Origin: Chitinophagales bacterium | GTDB taxonomy: Bacteria; Bacteroidota; Bacteroidia; Chitinophagales; Saprospiraceae | Length of the DNA: 47,953 nucleotides | Assembly (NCBI GenBank): GCA_026928325.1 | Contig: JAIXKS010000021.1 | Coordinates: 1 to 47,953 of the forward strand | Direction: 5' to 3' | Shown: positions 44,465 through 47,953 of the stretch, piece by piece | Numbering within the stretch: position 1 is the stretch's first letter | Layout: each line of letters starts with the position of its first letter | Program-made: the position numbers and the translations under genes | Notes under the pieces: model-generated | The model's database searches: none | What the model saw: the letters and a program-made list of their open reading frames with translations, nothing else | Told to the model about the DNA's origin: nothing

Positions 44465-45499
44465 TTATTGAAACTGAATATACACCGGTCGTGGAGACAA
44501 TTTCATTAATTCTTCCGCAGTCAATAAATGATGTGGATATTGCTTTACATCATTTTTATAAAAGAGCTTAAATCCCGTAAATTGCACCGGTTCTGGTCGA
44601 ACAAACCGTTTATGTGTACTGTATTTGAGTTCAGGCCTGCCAAAACCATCCATATCAATTACGATTTGTACCTCTGGCCTTAGTTCGATTTTTTTGTAGT
44701 TGGTTAGCATTCCCTTTGTAAAACGATGAACGACCAATATCTTTGGCGGAAGATCGTATTTTTGAACTAATTCCGCCAAATATGCGGAACAAAAATCAAT
44801 ATCTTTAGCATCAAATGTTCCTATCTTCTTACCTGGAGCCGAACCATCTTTCATAGAAAACTCAGGGTCAATTCCTAAATGGATATTGGGTTGTTTTAGA
44901 TATTTCTCCAGTCTTGGTATTTCTTGCTCTACAGTACTCAATCCTACCTGGATATCTAAAAAAACTATCGCATCATGCATATTGGCGATCGCAATTGCTG
45001 AATCTATCTGATGATCGGGCATTCTAAGCCGCCATTTATTATCCTTTTGTGGTGAATTTTGAGCCACCACAGCGATGTAATGTATGGCAGGAATAACAGG
45101 TGTCAAAGTATCAGCCTTTTCCCATGCCTCTACTTCCTTATTAAGGCGCTCCCATAGGGCTGCAGGTGGTATTTCTCCCAAAATGCCCATACCCTTTGAA
45201 TAAAGATTTCCATAGTAGGCCACGATTCTTTTAAATGGAAGCAAAGCTCCTTTCAGTGGTAATGGCTGTGGAATAACCGGCCAAAGTCCTGAGGTGTCTC
45301 CATTCGCCACATAATTCAAATATCGATGATAGTCTATACTATCTACATATCGACTCGTTACTAATGGAATTGTATCAATAGTTACGGTATCTTCTTGTAT
45401 CGGCTTCGGTTGGGATATTATCGTATTTGCCGGGCTCTCTTTGCATCCGAGCATCAAAAACAAAATCGATAAAAACCACATAAATCGGTATTTGGGCAT
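44465..45499 (-). CDS. Uncharacterised lipoprotein upstream of glsA
   Basis: This 344-residue predicted lipoprotein has a signal ending in the lipobox LMLGCKES (Cys at 19). The mature domain alternates beta strands and helices: RIVAYYGNLYSKGMGILGEI, AIHYIAVVAQNSP, AIVFLDIQVG, NIHLGIDPEFSM, KILVVHRFTKGML and VQIVIDMDGFG. This order, with acidic residues at strand ends (LDIQ, GIDPEF, DMDG), suggests a TIM barrel, perhaps glycoside-hydrolase-like, but I do not recognise a family. It is 10 bp from glsA in the same direction. Confidence 0.75.
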   Translation of the reverse strand: MPKYRFMWFLSILFLMLGCKESPANTIISQPKPIQEDTVTIDTIPLVTSRYVDSIDYHRYLNYVANGDTSGLWPVIPQPLPLKGALLPFKRIVAYYGNLYSKGMGILGEIPPAALWERLNKEVEAWEKADTLTPVIPAIHYIAVVAQNSPQKDNKWRLRMPDHQIDSAIAIANMHDAIVFLDIQVGLSTVEQEIPRLEKYLKQPNIHLGIDPEFSMKDGSAPGKKIGTFDAKDIDFCSAYLAELVQKYDLPPKILVVHRFTKGMLTNYKKIELRPEVQIVIDMDGFGRPELKYSTHKRFVRPEPVQFTGFKLFYKNDVKQYPHHLLTAEELMKLSPRPVYIQFQ

Positions 45500-45669
45500 G
45501 AATTACTATTTTATGGGCTAATGTACGCTAAAAAGGCGATAAGATGTATTCGTTTACTCAAAATATAAGGTAATACCTACATCCTGTGATATTCTCTCCC
45601 AATACTTGTATTCTGTTTTTAAAATCTGTCTATTTACATTGAGACCACCTTTCAGTGTTTAAAATAGGC

Positions 45670-45906
45670 TTAAACATATTCATCGGGAAAATCATTTCGT
45701 GTAAACTTTCTCTTTATAGACTCAAGATCATCCTGATCTTCTACATAATTTTCACAATATCCACATTTGGTACATACATATCGAGTGAGGTATATCACTT
45801 TAAGGGTCATCGTTATACTATTGTACGTATTGCCCTTAAAAGTACCTCCTTCGATGATTGCAATTTCTGAATGCTGACATTTGGGGCAACAATTGGTATA
45901 TTTCAT
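45670..45906 (-). CDS. Small zinc-ribbon protein downstream of mnmG
   Basis: This 78-residue protein has two cysteine pairs, CPKC (residues 7-10) and CTKC followed by GYC (about 49-55), arranged as a zinc ribbon with about 40 residues between them. The C-terminus is acidic and helical (DDLESIKRKFTRNDFPDEY). It starts 3 bp after mnmG and is surely cotranscribed. Function is unknown; the ribbon could bind nucleic acid or protein. Its tight link to a tRNA-modification gene may be incidental. Confidence 0.75.
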   Translation of the reverse strand: MKYTNCCPKCQHSEIAIIEGGTFKGNTYNSITMTLKVIYLTRYVCTKCGYCENYVEDQDDLESIKRKFTRNDFPDEYV

Positions 45907-45909
45907 ATT

Positions 45910-47775
45910 TTATCTTCCTACGTGAACTAAAAGAATAGATATATCTGCCGGAGAAACACCACTGATTCGGCTTGCTTGGCCGATGGTTCGCGGTCTGATT
46001 TGGTCTAATTTTTCTCGTGCTTCAAAAGACAAAGATTTTAGAGATCGATAATCAAAATGATCTGACAATCGGATGCCTTCCAAACGGTCTAACTTATCGG
46101 CCATTTCTTGTTCTTTGCGAATATATCCTTCGTATTTTAGACCTATTTCAGCACTCATAATGATTTCCTCATCGTAATTATTCAGATAATTATCTAATTC
46201 CGGCAATACTTCTCGCATATTCTGAATCGTTACATTGGGTCTTGACACTAAGGATTTGGCCTTCATTCTTTGCTTGACTGTAGAGGAATTGAGGCTTTCT
46301 AATAATGGATTTATCGCATTTGGATCGGTACTGTATTCCTCAAAATAACGCTCAATCTCTTGTGCACTACTTACTTTCTGATCGACTCTACGCATTCGAT
46401 CTTCTAAACCTTGCATACCCAATTTATGCACCAATGGCGTCAACCGGATATCTGCATTATCTTGTCGCAATAAAATGCGGTATTCAGCCCTAGAGGTAAA
46501 CATTCTATAGGGTTCTTCTGTGCCTTTATTAATCAAATCATCAATCAAAACGCCGATATAGGCCTCTGAACGACTCAAAACAAATGGCTCTTTATCATGT
46601 ATCGTTAAGTGTGCATTAATCCCTGCCATCAATCCCTGACAACCTGCCTCTTCATAACCGGTAGTACCATTGATTTGCCCTGCAAAAAATAGATTTTTGA
46701 CTAATTTGGTCTCTAAATTCATCTTGAGTTGGGTCGGCGGAAAAAAGTCATACTCTATAGCATAACCCGGTCTAAACATTTTCATATGCTCAAAACCCGG
46801 AACCTTTCTCAGGGCTTGATACTGAACTTCTTCTGGTAGAGATGATGAAAACCCATTCACATAAATCTCACAAGTATTCCACCCTTCTGGCTCAACAAAA
46901 AGTTGATGTTTGTCCTTATCGGCAAAACGATTGATTTTATCTTCGATCGATGGGCAATACCGTGGACCTATCCCCTGGATTCTTCCATTAAACATCGGAG
47001 ACCTGTCAAAACCCGTTCTCAATAAATCATGCACTTCATCACTCGTATAGGTGATATGACACGGAAGCTGCCGTTCTATTTTAGTTGTATTAGTGTATGA
47101 AAATCCTGTGATTTTGTCATCACCGTGTTGAACTTCCATTTTACTGTAATCCAAGGTACGCCCATCAATCCTCGGCGGTGTTCCTGTTTTCATCCGACCG
47201 GCTTCAAATCCCAGCTGTACCAATTGCTCCGTAATCCCTTTAGCTGATTTTTCACCGGCACGGCCACCTCCGAATTGCTTTTCACCGATGTGGATAATTC
47301 CATTTAAAAAGGTCCCATTGGTAAGTATGACAGCACGAGCTTCTACTTTAAGTCCCAAACCAGTAATAATACCTTTACACACCCCATCCTCGACAATAAT
47401 ACCCGGAATGGTCTCTTGCCAAAAGTCAATATTCGGGTGAGATTCCAACATTTCACGCCATTTAGTAGCAAACATCATACGGTCATTTTGGGTACGCGGC
47501 GACCACATCGCCGGTCCCTTGGACATATTGAGCATCCGAAACTGAACCATCGAATAATCCGAAACAATCCCAGAATAGCCACCTAAAGCATCTATTTCTC
47601 GTACAATCTGGCCTTTAGCAACACCTCCCATAGCCGGATTACAAGACATCTGGGCTATCGTATTCATATTCATGGTAGCTAATAAAACCTTAGATCCCAT
47701 GTTGGCGGCTGCTACGGCTGCTTCACAACCGGCATGACCCGCACCAACAACTATTACATCATATTTATCAAACAT
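45910..47775 (-). CDS. mnmG: tRNA uridine-5-carboxymethylaminomethyl modification enzyme
   Basis: MnmG (GidA), with MnmE, modifies the wobble uridine of several tRNAs using FAD, NADH and methylene-THF or glycine. The start is placed at the ATG of MFDKYDVIVVGAGHAGCEAA. An in-frame ATG 15 bp upstream lies within the candidate -7 box, so the transcript would not contain it. The 621-residue product shows the FAD-binding GAGHAGCEAA, MSCNPAMGGVAKGQIVREID, TGTPPRIDGRTLDYS, and the C-terminal GVSPADISILLVH that contacts tRNA. mnmE is not in the window. A zinc-ribbon gene follows after 3 bp. Confidence 0.96.
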   Translation of the reverse strand: MFDKYDVIVVGAGHAGCEAAVAAANMGSKVLLATMNMNTIAQMSCNPAMGGVAKGQIVREIDALGGYSGIVSDYSMVQFRMLNMSKGPAMWSPRTQNDRMMFATKWREMLESHPNIDFWQETIPGIIVEDGVCKGIITGLGLKVEARAVILTNGTFLNGIIHIGEKQFGGGRAGEKSAKGITEQLVQLGFEAGRMKTGTPPRIDGRTLDYSKMEVQHGDDKITGFSYTNTTKIERQLPCHITYTSDEVHDLLRTGFDRSPMFNGRIQGIGPRYCPSIEDKINRFADKDKHQLFVEPEGWNTCEIYVNGFSSSLPEEVQYQALRKVPGFEHMKMFRPGYAIEYDFFPPTQLKMNLETKLVKNLFFAGQINGTTGYEEAGCQGLMAGINAHLTIHDKEPFVLSRSEAYIGVLIDDLINKGTEEPYRMFTSRAEYRILLRQDNADIRLTPLVHKLGMQGLEDRMRRVDQKVSSAQEIERYFEEYSTDPNAINPLLESLNSSTVKQRMKAKSLVSRPNVTIQNMREVLPELDNYLNNYDEEIIMSAEIGLKYEGYIRKEQEMADKLDRLEGIRLSDHFDYRSLKSLSFEAREKLDQIRPRTIGQASRISGVSPADISILLVHVGR

Positions 47776-47779
47776 GGTG

Positions 47780-47813
47780 CAAAGATACAAAGGAATATAA
47801 AAAATATAAGCAA
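47780..47813 (-). promoter_or_regulatory. Candidate mnmG promoter giving a nearly leaderless mRNA
   Basis: On the minus strand TATCTTTG (47787-47780) matches TAnnTTTG and TTG (47813-47811) stands 23 bp upstream. Transcription would begin about at the mnmG ATG (47775), leaving little or no leader. Confidence 0.5.
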
Positions 47814-47897
47814 TAATTATGTTTTCAAATCTTTATAGGCACGCATATTGTTATAATCCTTATGTGCATGATGTTAATTGGTCATAATTTTATGCTA

Positions 47898-47953
47898 GTG
47901 CTCTGTCCATAAAAAGACTTAAATTAGAATGGAAGTTGTTTTTTTAAAGATCA
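47898..47953 (+). repeat. MITE-like palindromic element, copy F (left part, cut by window end)
   Basis: The left end GTGCTCTGTCCATAAAAA follows CTA (within CTAG) at 47895-47897. The window stops 56 bp into the element at AAAGATCA. Compared with copy B, only the 20 bp AGGCAAAAAACGCAGGCATA separate this end from the sequence that opens the window. The subtype (GGAAGTTGTTTTTTTAAAGA) matches copy E. Confidence 0.9.

Noticed and set aside
1-47953. A circular 48-kb plasmid, suggested by both ends lying in the same repeat.
   Set aside because: The window holds single-copy housekeeping genes (mnmG, murI, htpG, panC, xth), has no replication or partition gene, and repeat-caused contig breaks explain the ends more simply.
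1-47953. tRNA, rRNA and CRISPR arrays.
   Set aside because: No tRNA-like T-loop with acceptor pairing, no rRNA sequence and no regularly spaced short direct repeats were found on reading both strands; the dispersed repeats are kilobases apart.

Overview
This AT-rich window (roughly 37-40% GC by eye) comes from the phylum Bacteroidota, most likely a Saprospiraceae-like environmental or sludge lineage. The evidence is four proteins ending in type IX secretion (T9SS) sorting domains, GLPGLI proteins next to a TonB-dependent outer-membrane protein, an S46 dipeptidyl peptidase, paired OmpH/Skp genes ahead of murI, and promoter boxes of the Bacteroidota type TAnnTTTG. The family placement is inference. 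Housekeeping genes (mnmG, htpG, murI, panC, cdsA, xth) mark it as chromosomal. Both ends of the window lie inside copies of one dispersed repeat, so it is probably a complete assembly contig that stopped at that repeat.

Layout, left to right. 0.3-7.3 kb: a secreted M36 metalloprotease, the phospholipid pair cdsA-psd, and a T9SS cargo protein. 7.7-9.6 kb: the ompH-ompH-murI operon on the minus strand. 10-17.4 kb: hutH, a secreted alpha/beta hydrolase, a small lipoprotein, selO, and the pair GDYXXLXY protein/DUF2157. 17.5-23.3 kb: a minus-strand locus with a TonB-receptor-like barrel, two intact GLPGLI genes, a small cysteine-rich secreted protein, a broken third GLPGLI gene and the tail of a fourth. 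23.4-27.7 kb: htpG, a lipoprotein with short tyrosine/asparagine-rich repeats, and an MFS transporter. 27.8-28.8 kb: a decayed two-gene module whose second gene resembles ADP-ribosyltransferase-like/DUF3990 proteins and is split by a mobile palindrome. 29-36.4 kb: panC, an S46 peptidase with the DPP11-type arginine, a carboxypeptidase-regulatory-like protein, DUF1015, an XRE-S24 regulator and xth. 36.7-38.7 kb: a decayed CPBP membrane protease and a complete IS30-family element. 39-47.8 kb: a large T9SS cargo with Cys-Cys repeat modules, a TetR regulator divergent from a DUF2147 gene, a lipoprotein-glsA pair, and mnmG followed by a zinc-ribbon gene.

The most notable structure is a family of 159-bp non-coding elements present as six copies or fragments: 1-83, 11770-11928, 28319-28477, 34399-34425, 35467-35608 and 47898-47953. 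Each full copy is a long imperfect palindrome bounded by GTGCTCYGTC inverted repeats and flanked by TA within CTAG. This looks like a MITE mobilised by an IS630/Tc1-type transposase. The copy at 28.3 kb supplies direct evidence of movement: removing 161 bp (the element plus one TA) rejoins the ADP-ribosyltransferase-like gene exactly in frame.

No tRNA, rRNA, CRISPR array, prophage or replication origin was seen.
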